From positions 31,235,274 through 31,299,273 of the forward strand of contig NW_022145605.1 in assembly GCF_000002235.5 (NCBI RefSeq): 64,000 nt of DNA. The letters run 5' to 3'. Below are positions 1 through 12,717 of this stretch, in pieces. This DNA comes from Strongylocentrotus purpuratus (taxonomy: Eukaryota; Echinodermata; Echinoidea; Camarodonta; Strongylocentrotidae). The position numbers and the translations under genes are program-made. The notes under the pieces are model-generated. The model had not been told where the DNA came from and ran no database searches. It saw only the letters and a program-made list of their open reading frames with translations. The stretch's first letter is position 1. Every line of letters starts with the position of its first letter.

Positions 1-1000
1 CGGCACGGAAAAAGTCTGAATATTTCATGAATGCATATATAATTGAATTCTAAACATGCGTAACGCTTGGATTCTCTGGCTTTTGTAGGATAATGGATGG
101 CATTGAGTTTTTTTTTCTCTCTCTCTCTCTCACACACACACATACACACAAACGCGCACACACAATACACTCTAAAATTCATGCACAAAGATCATATCAA
201 CATATTTCAACTTAAAGAGAAGGTTCAGTGATTTTAAAAACTAACTTTATTGTCATTATTGCAAAGGTGAAACTTTGATTGGACAATTAAGGTTAGCAAA
301 ACTCAATGCTTGGAAACATTCGAAGTAACGATTATTATAAATTACAAAACGCTTAAATACGGCTCCGGCATAGGACCTAAAGAGCTTTCCGATCGCTGCT
401 GAGATGTGTGACGTCAAATGTTGAACATGATTTGCACAAGCAGACGATGTCCAATGACATCTCACATATTTTTAGTGCCTGTATTGTCATCTTCTCTTCA
501 GTTATTTCTCTTACTTAGCTACCGTCAGGCTAAATGTTTATTCTATTGCCTTACTCTAAACACCTAGCGCATGGCATTATTTCAAGAAGGAACAAATGCC
601 GTCAATGCTATCATTCCGGGTTTTTTCGATTTGAAAGTGTGGTTTCTTAGAAGATTTAACATAGAGAGTAGCCGTTTTGTTTAATACACCAAATTTAAAA
701 TGAATATTCACACGGTATGATGTAGGCCTACAGGCTCTAACCTAATGACAAACTACCATTTGATCCATTGCCTATTTTGTTACACCTAATTTGCAGGGCA
801 AAATATATCAGACCTAATGAATGCAAGTAGACAAATTGATAAGTAGACACAACTCGCAACAAATCGCAGACACTAAAGGATCCGTGAAAGGAGAGGCAAA
901 CTTGTTGACATGTCAAAAATCTTCTTACGATTCTCCGCGGATTGATTTTCTGTAAATAGCTCGTAACAATACGTAACTGCTCGCAAGCCGTATCCGGACA
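1..1000. other. intergenic, no gene recognised
   Basis: I see no convincing gene here. A short CT then CA dinucleotide microsatellite lies near 115-170. The first 120 bases resemble 28830-28950 (similar words in the same order), so this is probably a dispersed or duplicated repeat. The short open frames on the minus strand show no domain or splice support. Confidence 0.6.
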
Positions 1001-1380
1001 CCTACCCCCTAGGGCAACCACCCTCTAGGACGAGTACCCTCCCAGGACAACTACCCCCGGACAACTTCCCGAGACAACTACTCCCTAGGAAAGCTACCTC
1101 CAGACAACTACCCCCGGAAAAATAACCCCTAAGACAACTACCCCCAGACAACTACCCCCAGACAACAACCCCGAGGATAGTTATCCTAGGGTATAATCGT
1201 CCTAGAGGATGGTTGTTGTAGGTGGTACTTGTCTTGAGGGTAGTTGTCCTAGGGGGTAGTTGTCCGGGGGTATTTGTCCGGGGGAAATTGTCCTAGGGTG
1301 TAGGTGTCTAGGAGTAGTTGTCCTGGGGTAGTTGTCCGGGAAGGTAGTCGTCCTAAAGGGTAGTTGCCCTAGGGGGTAGA
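1001..1380. repeat. inverted minisatellite pair
   Basis: The left half (about 1001-1185) is a degenerate tandem array of roughly 14-bp units of the type GGACAACTACCCCC. The right half (about 1190-1380) is the same unit in the opposite orientation. The outer ends, 1001-1024 and 1357-1380, are near-perfect reverse complements, so the block is one large imperfect palindrome centred near 1190. The open frame crossing it is a repeat artefact. Confidence 0.85.
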
Positions 1381-2930
1381 AATTGTTGTTAGAAATTGTT
1401 CGGATTGGGTAAACATTGCACATGGTAAACGATATTTTATTATTAGCCTTCTTATGAATATCCAAACCCATGCAGTTAAAGCGGAGAAAACTATTATTAA
1501 GCATTACGAGGAGAAACGGAGTTGTTAAGTAGTTCATGGTAGAATGAGCTATTTGATGATGACGTCTTTTCCCGATGTGGGGTTGTATATAACTCGAAGA
1601 AATTATATGATTTCATTTTATATCCTCGCATTCTCTCGATCAATTTTTATTTTGTATTTAATACCTCTCTTTCAACTAAATTGATTCTGTCTTTAGCATC
1701 TTCTTACATTATCTCACTCTTTATCTGTTCAATTGAAATCAGCTCACTCTTTTATACCACTCATCTTAAAAGAAATGTCTTACTTTTATTGTTGTCTCAC
1801 ATTCTCTCTTTTCTTTTAAATTCCATCTCTCTTCCATTAAATAAATCTTTCCCTTTATCACCTTCTCATATTCTCGCAATCTTTCTCGGAGTCCTCCTTT
1901 TATATTCTATCCCTCTATCATATCCTTCTTTCAAGTCAAATTTCTATCACTTTAAATCAATTATCTCTAAACCTCTCACTCCTTATCTCTCCCTTTTAAT
2001 TACTCTTACTGAATTATACATCTCTTTCATTACAAATTATCTCAATTTCTCTTTCCCCCATATTCTAATGTGCTTTGTGTCCCTCTTCTTCTTCTTATGA
2101 AACACAATTGACAGTGAAGTAATTGCAATTAAGGTAATACGCGCCAGACAATAATTATTTAATCACTAATTGCTACTATTTCTATGAACAATCTTGTAAT
2201 ATTGGCGACACCCATTGCAGCAAGATTGCCTATTTACATCAACTTTACAAACGATACATATCATTAATGATTTGGAAAGTAATAGCGATAATAACAATGA
2301 TAATAAAATAGCAATAACAATAATGATTAATAATTATGATAACAGCAATAATGATGATACTACTAATGATGATTAATATGATAATAATATTTATAGCAAT
2401 AATCTTCATCCGTATTACGATAATAGAAATAATGATTGTAACAATATACTACAGATAATAATAATAAAAACAATGATGATAATATTGATAAAACTTATAA
2501 TAATAGCGAATGATACAATTTTTAAGAAAAAATAGAGGCTACTATTCATGGCAGCCTTTCCTTTGGAATTTCGTCCCAGTAAAAACAAACGGTTATTGTG
2601 TCCGAACTATGAGCTGTATACAAATGTTTTCTTCCTTTCTATAGAGTAGAAGTAATATTTTTAATTATTATACTTGGATTTTACTAATCCACACACGCTT
2701 CAACATGTAACATTGTTTTAAAAATGCCAAGTAAAATTCATTTGTGATATTGGTAAAACAGTGTCTACGTTCGTATCACATCCGAAAAAAAGTAAGCTTT
2801 TAAAGACGAATATCCAATATTTTCATTGCGTGCTGATTAGCAATTTTCAAATAAGCAGTTGCAAAAAACAGGGGCGAATACCCTTTTCGGGATGACAGGG
2901 GCATACAACCTCAGATAGGTCTATTCCCCA
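1381..2930. other. intergenic low-complexity DNA
   Basis: About 1610-2100 is strongly pyrimidine-rich on the plus strand. It carries a 139-codon frame without an ATG, judged non-coding because of its Ser/Leu/Phe/Ile-only composition. About 2270-2520 is rich in AAT and GAT trinucleotides. No gene, RNA or bounded element is recognised in the rest. Confidence 0.6.
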
Positions 2931-2933
2931 AAA

Positions 2934-3431
2934 TCAATAAAAACCATCATCAAAAAGACGTCCACTACTTGCTCTTTTAAAAACCTCAGGCAGTCCTAAA
3001 AAGCACTGTTCATTACAATTGCAGACACATTCACGAACTAAAATATACCCTTTTACCCTCAACATCGACAATATCTCCACCATGCATTGTTTTATAATAA
3101 AGATTGTATTATTCTTGCCCTCATTATCAAACAAGCTCATTAACGTAATCTTCTCATTCGCTTTAAAAATTTGTATTTCTTTCAAGTCATGTTCGGTCAT
3201 GTTCGTGTTTGATACTTTGATACCAACGTTTCCACTCTTTAACCCAAATCTGTCACAAGGATGTTGACATGCCATTTCTAAACAATGTTGCTCAATGAAG
3301 TGTGTATACAATGATGTAGCCAATGTATCACTGGAACGCAAAATAATGTCATGAATTATCGTGTATTTTGACACATTGAAATTAGTATTTCTTTGTTCGT
3401 TACACACTGGTTCTAGTCGTATCTTACGCAT
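2934..3431 (-). CDS. unassigned 165-codon open frame
   Basis: This single-exon frame has a balanced amino-acid composition, unlike the repeat-derived frames around it. It is cysteine-rich in two clusters, around residues 49-60 (motif HCLEMACQHPC) and 131-141 (motif ECVCNCNEQC). No signal peptide or membrane segment is evident, and I do not recognise a family. An in-frame stop lies about 40 nt upstream of the chosen ATG, so the frame is closed at both ends. It could be a small gene, one exon of a spliced gene, or a fragment of a mobile-element protein. It lies downstream of the lectin gene on the same strand, with about 2.2 kb and a LINE fragment between them. Confidence 0.3.
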   Translation of the reverse strand: MRKIRLEPVCNEQRNTNFNVSKYTIIHDIILRSSDTLATSLYTHFIEQHCLEMACQHPCDRFGLKSGNVGIKVSNTNMTEHDLKEIQIFKANEKITLMSLFDNEGKNNTIFIIKQCMVEILSMLRVKGYILVRECVCNCNEQCFLGLPEVFKRASSGRLFDDGFY

Positions 3432-3599
3432 GAGCTCATTACTCGAGACCCAGACAGATATGCAAATTCATTATATATATACGTATATGTGTATTTACAT
3501 GTTATGCGTGTGTATATTATGTGTGTGGGGGTGTGTTTATATGTGTATTAACATGTATATGTATACAGTTAATAGCTGGATACTGTGGAGGGAGAGCTA

Positions 3600-3640
3600 G
3601 CGGATGGGGGGGGGGGGGGGGGTGGGGTGGGGTTGGGGGT
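3600..3640. repeat. poly-G tract
   Basis: This is a run of about twenty G followed by G-rich sequence, a candidate for G-quadruplex formation and for assembly error. Similar G or C runs recur near 5530, 6300, 6545, 6735, 6805, 10005, 11365, 11565, 35590, 38330 and 57565. Confidence 0.8.
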
Positions 3641-3659
3641 GGAAGCTGACGGGAAATAT

Positions 3660-3957
3660 TATGAGACATTTTAATTTATGACGTATGTTAATTGGACTCC
3701 TCAATCCTCCCTCTCTCTCACATGGTGCATCCACAAGCCTACTGTATATGTCAATTATAGACAAAATGAAATTGAGGGGCACATGCACATTATAAATAAT
3801 TATTCATATTTAGGTACATCGTTTTCTATTGGTAAATGTTATATTGTATTGTCTATCGTTTGTATTTTCACTTTCAAAAAAGCTATTGGAAGCAAAATTT
3901 CTATGTAATATTTGCATGCATAGACCAATAAAATAATCTTGAATCTTGAATCTTGAA
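3660..3957 (+). mobile_element. probable CR1-type LINE 3' tail
   Basis: The block ends in a short tandem repeat of TTGAATC (about 3 copies, 3933-3957) directly after an AATAAAAT-like word. CR1 and L2 group LINEs typically end in such short tandem repeats rather than in poly-A. No reverse transcriptase sequence is left, so the assignment rests on the tail alone and the 5' limit is a guess. Confidence 0.4.
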
Positions 3958-4408
3958 TGATTTACACCCCTTGGAAATTTGATGGTTTTGTCTGTGTTTC
4001 ATAACTCAAGAATAAAAAGAGGACTAGTTGACTTAGGGCCTGTGTTGAATACTTTTAGATGTAAGCTTTTAATATGTCACGTTCTCAAAAAAAAATAAAC
4101 GGGGAAAATAATTGTTCACATACTTAAACAAAAACTTGGTAAGGGTATTAATAATTTAGTTGTTCACTGTATATGTACAGTCAACAAATTGAACTAAATG
4201 ACTTATAGCCCTTGTAAATTTGACTGTGTTTCCTAAATCAATAATAATAGGACAGGTTAAATTAGGGCCTTGGTTGAATGCTTTTAGATGTAAACTGTAA
4301 TATGTCACTTTCTTAAGAAATGTAAATTTGGACAAAATTAATTTTCACATATACTTAACAAAATATACAACACGGTAAGGGTATGAATAATTTAGTTGTT
4401 AAATGTAT
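3957..4408. repeat. tandem duplication, unit about 240 bp
   Basis: The segments 3957-4198 and 4199-4408 share many words in the same order, including TTAGATGTAA, TAATATGTCAC and AATAATTTAGTTGTT. This indicates a diverged two-copy direct duplication of non-coding DNA. Confidence 0.75.
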
Positions 4409-4539
4409 ATTTCTATGTCTATGTCTATGTCTACGTATAGTATATCTAAATGCATATGTATATTTAATGTAGTAGGCATATGTATAGGTAAGGATATGTA
4501 TACGTGTATATACAATTGTTTAGACCCTATAAAGCACCA

Positions 4540-5036
4540 CAGAGATAAGAAGAAGGATGGCAATGGCGAGATCAACAGTACAGAATATGTCCCACATCTG
4601 GAAGAGCCGAGGCCTATCTCTCCGTCTGAAGGTTCGTCTGCTTCAAGCAACTTCTTTCTCTATTGATACTTACGGAAGTGAGTCCTGGGCCATAACAAAG
4701 AATGACAGAAAGAGAGTTGATGCTTTTGAAATGTGGTGCTACAGGAGGCTGTTGCAGGTGTCATGGAAAGATAAAATGAGAAATGTGTGGGTCCTGGAAA
4801 AGAAGGGGAATCATGGAAAGAAAACTAAACTATTTTGGGCACATTGTTAGCAGATCTGAAGGTGTTGAGAAGCAAATACTGCAAGGAGCAGTCGAAGGAA
4901 AACGGGGTAGAGGTCGTCCACCAATATTTTGGACTGATGATATCAAGAAAGTGTCTGGACAAGGAATTAAAGGTGCAACACAAATGACAGGTGAAAGAGT
5001 TGCATGGCGTGCTCTTGTGAAGGCCACAGCATGATG
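4540..5036 (+). pseudogene. LINE reverse-transcriptase C-terminal fragment
   Basis: Two overlapping frames (4557-4850 and 4783-5034) together resemble the C-terminal end of an endonuclease/reverse-transcriptase protein of the RTE-like type. Recognisable pieces are IWKSRGLSLRLKVRLL, YGSESWAITK, FEMWCYRRLL, FGHIVSRSEG, GKRGRGRPP and RVAWRALV. A frameshift near 4800-4815 separates the halves. The endonuclease, the catalytic part of the reverse transcriptase and the 5' end are missing, so this is a dead, 5'-truncated copy. The RTE assignment is from memory of such sequences. Confidence 0.8.
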
Positions 5037-5455
5037 ATGAAATACTTTACTACACAAACTTCACGTTGATGTTGTAATCGAATATCTTTGACGTTTCATC
5101 ATTTCGTGAAGCACTAAATATTATTATACAATGCAGTTTGAAATAAGTCTCTTTGCAATACAAATGAGATCCATAAAACACAAAAAGAACATCACGTCAA
5201 AAATGCTAATAATCAATATGATTATCATTTTTAAATAAATTGCTTGAATGTAAAGATAAAAAGTGATCCGTCTTTTAAACATCATAAATTAACATCTCTT
5301 TAACAATTTTTGTATTGCTCTTCATGTGAAAATTAGTGCATGGAACGACAAAAAACCATAATCGAGTATTTTTATAATTTCGATAGACTTTTATAAAAGT
5401 GATTAATGAACGAAACTCTGTTTAAAAAAAAAAAAAAAAAATATTTATTTATTTT

Positions 5456-5517
<62 letters not shown>

Positions 5518-5640
5518 TTTTTTTTTTTTTGGGGGGGGGGAGGGGGGGTGGGGGTATTCCCTTGTCCCTATCCAAGTGCTCAGATGCAATCAGTGGTGCA
5601 ACCAGGTAGTATGAAAAATTGAACGAAACAAATCCAATTT
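5037..5640. repeat. intergenic DNA with TTTA/TTA microsatellite
   Basis: No gene is seen. From about 5420 to 5545 there is an A run, then tandem TTTA, tandem TTA, a T run and a G-rich run. The TTTATT words would read as AATAAA signals for the minus-strand lectin gene ending at 5641, but which one is used cannot be told. Confidence 0.75.
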
Positions 5641-6020
5641 TTATATTCCCACTTCTTTCTCGCAAATGAATCTATATTGTCTGGAGCAATCCATATCATG
5701 CCAACAATATTCACGATATTTTGTAATTCGAAAACAATTTCCATTGTCATTGAAGGAACTACTTTCGAAATTGCTATAGCTAAGACTTGATCCGTCTAGC
5801 CACCTTGCATCGCTGTCACTTGGTCCGGTCAGCCCAATCCAGGAATCCTCGCTGGCAAAACTTACGATGAAGTCCTGTTCCTCTTGCGACTCGATGAAGA
5901 CCAGATGGGATCCGTATTGGGAACAAGCTGAAACCGCGGAAGCATGAGTCATCTCCGAAGTGCTGAAATTGTACAACGACCCGCCGAATTTACAATTCAG
6001 CGGAGAACTCCGAGAACATG
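5641..6020 (-). CDS. terminal exon: C-type lectin domain
   Basis: The exon encodes about 125 residues to the stop after KEVGI. Hallmarks of the long-form C-type lectin fold are visible: Cys pairs at both ends (LNCKF and FICEKE), the WIGLTGPSDSDARWLDG core, and CFRI with CWHDMDCS near the end. The calcium/sugar site is atypical. The WND position reads WHD, and no EPN or QPD triplet is seen in the long loop (NFESSSFNDNGN), so classic mannose or galactose binding is doubtful. The acceptor AG lies at 6021-6022 and is phase 1, matching the upstream stalk exon. Confidence 0.88.
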
Positions 6021-7884
6021 CTAAAAAGATGAAGAGAATATATACATTTCTTAATTTTAAGGAAGTAGACAAATTTGAATATTGGGGTAGAAAGTGAAAG
6101 GTTCAAAGAAAAAAAAGATGATGATAAGAACGATGATGATGACAATAGAAGACAAATTATAAAGATAGATGCAAAGACATGGCAAATATTACAGCTTTAA
6201 TAATCAATGTCTAAAGAAATTTTGCCTACCATCTCTAATTTAGGCAAATTCATGGTATGTCCATGTTATTTCTTTCAATTATAAAGGAGAGAGGGGGAGG
6301 GTGGGGGGGGGGGGGGGGGGGAGGGGAGAGAAGAAGCCGTTTAATTGTTTCTCATACTTACTGGATATGGTGGTTTCTTGCGATGTCGTTGTGTCTAATA
6401 TCGTGGTCGTGTGGCTCGTCGTGGGCTTGGTCGTCGCGTCGGTAGTCAATGATTTTGATGACTCTGAAAAGTTGGTAACAAACATAACTGAGTTAAATGA
6501 TCATGATAGAGTTTAGGGTTCAGGGTTACAGGCGCTTACACAGCGGGGGGGGGGGGGGTTGAGGTTGAACCCCCTCTCAATCTTTTTGTATGTGTGTGAC
6601 TTTTGATGAAACCCACCCCCTCATTATTTGTTGTAATTAAAAAAAATTAAAAAAATAAAAATTTTGTACCAAAAGTTGACCCCCCAAAAGTGACCTTACC
6701 ACCCCCCTGATTCACCAAAAAAGTGCTCTTACCCCCCCCCCCCGTTTATTCAGCGGCTGGCTGAGGCGTTGGGAAATTTTCGGCCCGATTTAAACATTTT
6801 AACCCCCCCCCCCCCTTGAAAAAACCTGTGTACGCCACTGCAGGGTTATAACAAATGAAAGCACACGTAACCTGCAATCAGATTAGAAATGATAATATTA
6901 ATGGTGCTTTATCAAAGTCGAAAGGACGTTTTTGCCAAATAATTTATGTAAATGTGTTCCTGTGGCGTATATATTTTCATCAAACTCATGGGCAAAAAAA
7001 AATATGGACGGACATCCCCCCCCCCTCTTCAAAAGATTTTTTTAGCGATGCCCTTGATGACACCTAAACAGGATTTAAAGGACTTGTTAACATTGTTCAG
7101 ATGAGAGAAAATGGCGCTAAGGTAGTGACTATAATGCTAGATGTATAGTTAATAATAATCTTAAAGTTTGAGTGACAACAGACCATTATTAATTGATACA
7201 AATTGGGGAAAATGATTATTTCTAAATTCTCCCGACTATATTATTACAATCTATTTACATTTTAGGTTAGTATAAATCGTCACAAGAGAATGAATGGCTA
7301 TTTATACCATCCAGACATTTAAGTGGTGAAAGATTTTTAAAAGCCTGTCTTATGTCTTACTGCCATGGAAAAATGGTTGGGAAAATTCAAAAATGATTGG
7401 GAAGGGAGAATTTACTGTTAATGGGTGTTGGACAGTGACGCCTTAAAAAACAACATGAATATACTTGTGGTTTGAGAATTTTTTTCAATATTTTTTGCAT
7501 GTAAGAGAGTTAGAACAGTAAAATGAATATAATTGTAACATTTCATACAAAAATCACGCAGTTTTTTCATCAACCCTCAACAATGTTACCTAGTCATTTT
7601 AAAAGACTAAAACGAAGAAAATTTAATTCATGAAAACATAATTTTTAACAGCTAATTCATTTTGTAAGGTATAAACTAAGTCAGCATGTTTGTAGATTTA
7701 GTGGTGCTTTGTCAAAGTTGAAAGGACGTTTTGCCAAATAATGTATATAAATGCGTTCCTGTATCGTGTTTGTTTTCATTAAACTCATGGCATTAAAAAA
7801 AGTAGACGGGTACTCCTCCCCCCCCCCCTCTCAAAAGAAATTTTTAGCGATGCCCTTGGAAGGAAAGGATAAAGAAATAGAGAA

Positions 7885-7934
<50 letters not shown>

Positions 7935-8559
7935 TGGAGGGTGGAGGGTGAGATAGGGAGAGAGAGAGAGAGGGGGAGAGGGGGAGGGAGTGGCTAGACA
8001 TAATTATGATAATGATCAAATGCATGCTGTCATTTCATTGTTTCCCATATACTTACTGGAGGTGGTGGTTTCTTCATATGTCGTTGTGTCTGAAATCGTG
8101 GTCGTAGGGTTCGTCGTGGGCTTGGTCGTCGCGATCGTAGTCGATGATTCTCTTGACTCTGATTTTTTTAAAACAAACATAACTGAGTTAAATAATCCTG
8201 ATTTAACTGAGGGTCTAGGGTTTTGAAAAACGAAATCACACTTACAAAACAATGAGACTAGGAATGACGACCGATCAGGGTTTGAAGACCAAAACGAAGA
8301 AAATTTAGCTCTATTAAAACACAAATTCGATCAGTTTATTTCTTCTATGAAGTATGAATTGTGCCAGCAAATGTGTAGGTTTAACAGCGGTGTTGTTTTT
8401 CAATATTCGAAGGGAATATCTAAATGTGTTCCTGTGGCGTGCTTGCTGTTGGTAAACTCGTGAGCAAAGAATAAGACGGGTACATCCCCCTTTAAAAATC
8501 TTCTTTTTTTAGCGACGCCAGTAATAGGAAAGGATCAACAAAAAAGTAAGATAAAGACT

Positions 8560-8595
<36 letters not shown>

Positions 8596-11500
8596 GGGAG
8601 AGAAAGTGAGAAAGTAGAAGGAGGGGGTTGCTGGTAAAGGAGGTGTGGAGAGAGAGAGAGCGAGAGGGGGAAAGCGAGAGAGAGAGAGGCAAGGAGTAGT
8701 GACTAGACACATCATAATAAATTAATGCATGACGTCATTTCATTGTTTATTTTACTTACTGGAGGTGGTGGTTTCTTCATATGCCGTTGTGTCTGACATC
8801 GTGGTCGTAGGACTCTTCGTGGGCTTGGTCGTCGCGTCCGTAGTCAATGATTCTGTTAACTCTGAAACATTTTTTTTAATCAAACATATCTGAGTTAAAT
8901 TATCATGATATAATTGAAGGTTCAGAGTTATGAAAAATTAAAGCACACGTACAAAACAATGAGAGAGAGAGAGCAAAAGAGAGAGAGAGAGAGAGAGAGA
9001 GAGGGGGCTATAATGGTTAGATAATCCAGGGACCTGATAGAGAAGGACTGGAATCAAGCCGGCGAAACCCTTGTAATTTATTCAACGCATTCGTGAGTTC
9101 TAAAGTCTAACAATGGGATGTGTAACATTCCACTTGGCTTTGAAGTTCCATGCTCTGAACCGCGCTTCCACTGCGGGGAATTTCGGAGGCCCGGCACCAG
9201 TTTTACATTTATTACAAAATATTAAATTACCGGCAAAATGTCAGTGTAAATCAAAAAGTTGGGGATTGTATTGGGAATAGTGCATCAAACAAATTTTCAA
9301 ATTTAGAACTCCGTCCTTCCTATAATTTGTGTGCAAGAGTTGGTAAAAGAAAAATTACATCCTGGCAAAAACTCAATATTTAAGGATGATGCGCTAATTT
9401 GTGCGTGTTTTAATGTCCCGTTAGTTAATCCATGATATACAATCTTCGTTAACTATAAGTTGGCAAATGCGTGTTTTCGCGTGTTTTCTGTATTTTTTAA
9501 GTTGGAAAAAGGATGAAATTACACAAGTTTGTGTTCGCTTGTTCGACTCATTACACATTTAACAATTGATGAGAAATCATTGAAAGGGGGCAGCGAACAG
9601 TTGCTGTGATACCATTTTCTGTTGTAGGAATTCTAAATCCTGAAATTTGATGCGCTCTTTTATCTTACCACCTGGTCAACAGTTGCATATTAGCGCATAA
9701 CTTTTCGGTGGCGTGGAGCATGGGGTCAAAGGAGAGGGGCTTGATTCCAGTCCTTCTCTATCACGTCCCTGGGTAATCACAAGCATGGCGTCATTTCAAT
9801 GTTTCTATTACTCATACATACTAGAGGTAGTGGTGATTTGGGAAGTCGTTGTGTCTAAGCGTTTCAGTATCATTGTCGCATGGCTCGCCGTGGGCTTGGC
9901 CATCCTTTCGGTCGTTAACACTGTCACCTCTAAAAATAAAAGAAACATAACTGATGTAATGACGATGCATAACATTATTACCATTGAAATAATTTTCCCG
10001 GTGGTGGGGGGGGGGGGGGGTTCACATCTTTGGGAGTGCCTAGTCATTAAAAAAAAAAACAATCGGGGAAGAAAAAAAATCAAATTCGCTAAATACTTTT
10101 CCTGTGGGAATCCATTTCTATCTTAAAGTTGCGAAAGAGGATCGCGAGGTATTTTATTCTTTTTTTTTTCTTCTTCTTCTTTTCTATCTTGCAACTACGG
10201 AATTTTAGTTTACCCCCTATATAAAGTTTCTTCATGCTCTTTGTTCAATAATTGGCCACCCCTCCGCTCCCCCCGATACGCCTATGATATTACACCTACG
10301 TTTATCGCAGTGTCTCCCTTGAAACCCACTTGAGCAGTGACAGTTGTAGCCTACCATAGTCTCCTCGCACCAGCCGTTTTTACAGAGGTTTTTGCCACAA
10401 TCTGTGAAATAAGTAAGAAACGAGATAAAATCCAAACTGATCAAAACAACTATCATTACATTTTGGTTTATTTGGTGTGAAGAGTTATATTTTGGGGCTT
10501 TTTAGAAATTGAGCAAGACTAATGCTTATGCATTTTTACCAGGGTTTGAATATGTCAAAGGACATGAAAACCATACTCCATAGTTTTTTTTATACCCCTT
10601 TAATTTGTGTCAGTGCCCCTTCTAAAATTCACAGTTTTGCCTAGTGATTTTCACTGCCCTTGGTGACCTAAAATTGTTTTTCTCCCACGACCATTGTTTC
10701 TGGCTGTTGTCATAGTTGTATAGTTTGGGTTAGAGTTGCATTTGGCTTTAAGGTTAGGGTTAGAGTTATGGTTAGGATTAGGCTCGAATCTAACCTTTAA
10801 AGATGACTACTTATTAAAACAAACAACATCAAAAAATCATAAAAGCAGACTTGTGAAAGTTTGAATAAAATCGGACAAAAAAAGAAAGTTATGATTTTTT
10901 AAAGTTGTAATTACTATACGTACGACACTTCGATTTCGCTGAATCGGTAATGTTACTGTGACGTAGCACCGGACGACTTTTAGATTGGTGTTAAATTCTC
11001 TGAAATGTTTGACGTTCGAGAGTAATTCTTTTTAGGGGACCGATGCTAGTATGCTATCCGTAATAATTATATTTTGAGTAGTGCCCCAAGGAAGAGGGCC
11101 CTTAAGAGAAAAACGGCAATAAATGATTTGTTAGTCTATGTATACGACAAACAGGAGAGTTATCCCTGACTACGTCACAATCGATTGGACATTTATATAG
11201 ATTTAGTGATCTCAAATTACAACTTGATGTGGAACAATTTTTGCTTGAACCAACACCCGTTTAACCTTGCCCTATCAAGAGCGTCCTGCCGCTACTCTAA
11301 TGAAATGAAACGCGATACATAAAAGGTCGCCTTGTCCTAAATGAAACGATTTTTTTTCCTTAGGGGGGGGGGGGGGGGGAATAGAGATAGTAATAGCAGT
11401 AGGAGTAGTAGTATAAGTAGTAGGTTCATTATAATTAGAAGTAGCAGTAGTAGTAGTCAGTGGGCGATGGGGGGGGGGGAGGGGTAGTGAGCTCATTTTT

Positions 11501-12422
11501 TAATAATTTTCTTGGCCCCGCAAATTAAAAAATCGCACCGACCGATATTTCGCTCATTGGAGGGGGGGGGGGGGGGAGGGGAGGGGGAAGGGGGAGGGGG
11601 ATTAAGAATACTTATTTTTTTTCTTCCCCCAATTCGTTAAAATGTTCACCCCCCCCCCCTCCCACCTTCAGCATCCCGCCCCCTTTCCCCCTGGAACCGC
11701 TGCTGACAGAAACATTGAGGGTGGTTCAACTCCAAAAACACACCCCCCCCCCCCCTGCGTATGCGCCTGAATAGTACTATCATGAACAGCAGCAGCTGTA
11801 GTAAACTCGTCAGCTATTCCACCGTCATCTAACGAAATACCAACCAATATAATTATGCACCATCTATAATACATACTCTACCACCTAGTAGCCTGAAATT
11901 AAATATCAATGAATTTGCTTTTAATGGATTAATAGTCAAGTCTCCTCGCTGTTTTGAACAGCTTTCTAATTAAACAGTATATGTTACTTTTCGGATGCAA
12001 CGATTCACTTTCATTATCTAAATAGGTTTGAAAAATTAGGATGGCAATGTTAATGCGTCGAACACAAAATTTGTACCCTGAAATCTCTTCGACCTTCGAT
12101 TGAGTTAAAACAGGAAGAACATATACAAAATTGTTATGTATGAAAAAGAAATATTCCTTTTGTCATAATGTGACAATAATTTCGCGACATACATATTTCT
12201 AAAGATGTTTTATTCATGTTGTTTTTGTTTTATATATGTTTATTGTTATCAAAATAATAAGTATCAATACTATATTAAACATGTCATTGGAATTATTATT
12301 TGTATTAATATAATCATGATGCTTTTATTATTATCACAATTATTATTACATTTTATAATTATTATTATAATTAGTAGTAGTAGTTGTCGTAGTAGTAATA
12401 AAAGTGGTAGTACTACTACTAC

Positions 12423-12464
<42 letters not shown>

Positions 12465-12577
12465 AAGTAGTCGTCGCCGCACTAGTAATAGAATAGTAGT
12501 AGTAGTAGTAGAAGCAGTAGTAGTAGTAGTAGTAGTAGAAGACTAAGCAGTAGTAGTAGTAGTAGAAGCAGTAGTAA

Positions 12578-12628
<51 letters not shown>

Positions 12629-12677
12629 AAGACTAAGCAGTAGTAGTAGTAATAGAAGCAGTAGTAGTAGTAGAAGC

Positions 12678-12717
<40 letters not shown>

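Noticed and set aside
1681-2100. 139-codon plus-strand open frame
   Set aside because: No ATG at the start, pyrimidine-rich DNA, and almost only Ser, Leu, Ile, Phe and Tyr; looks like a low-complexity artefact.
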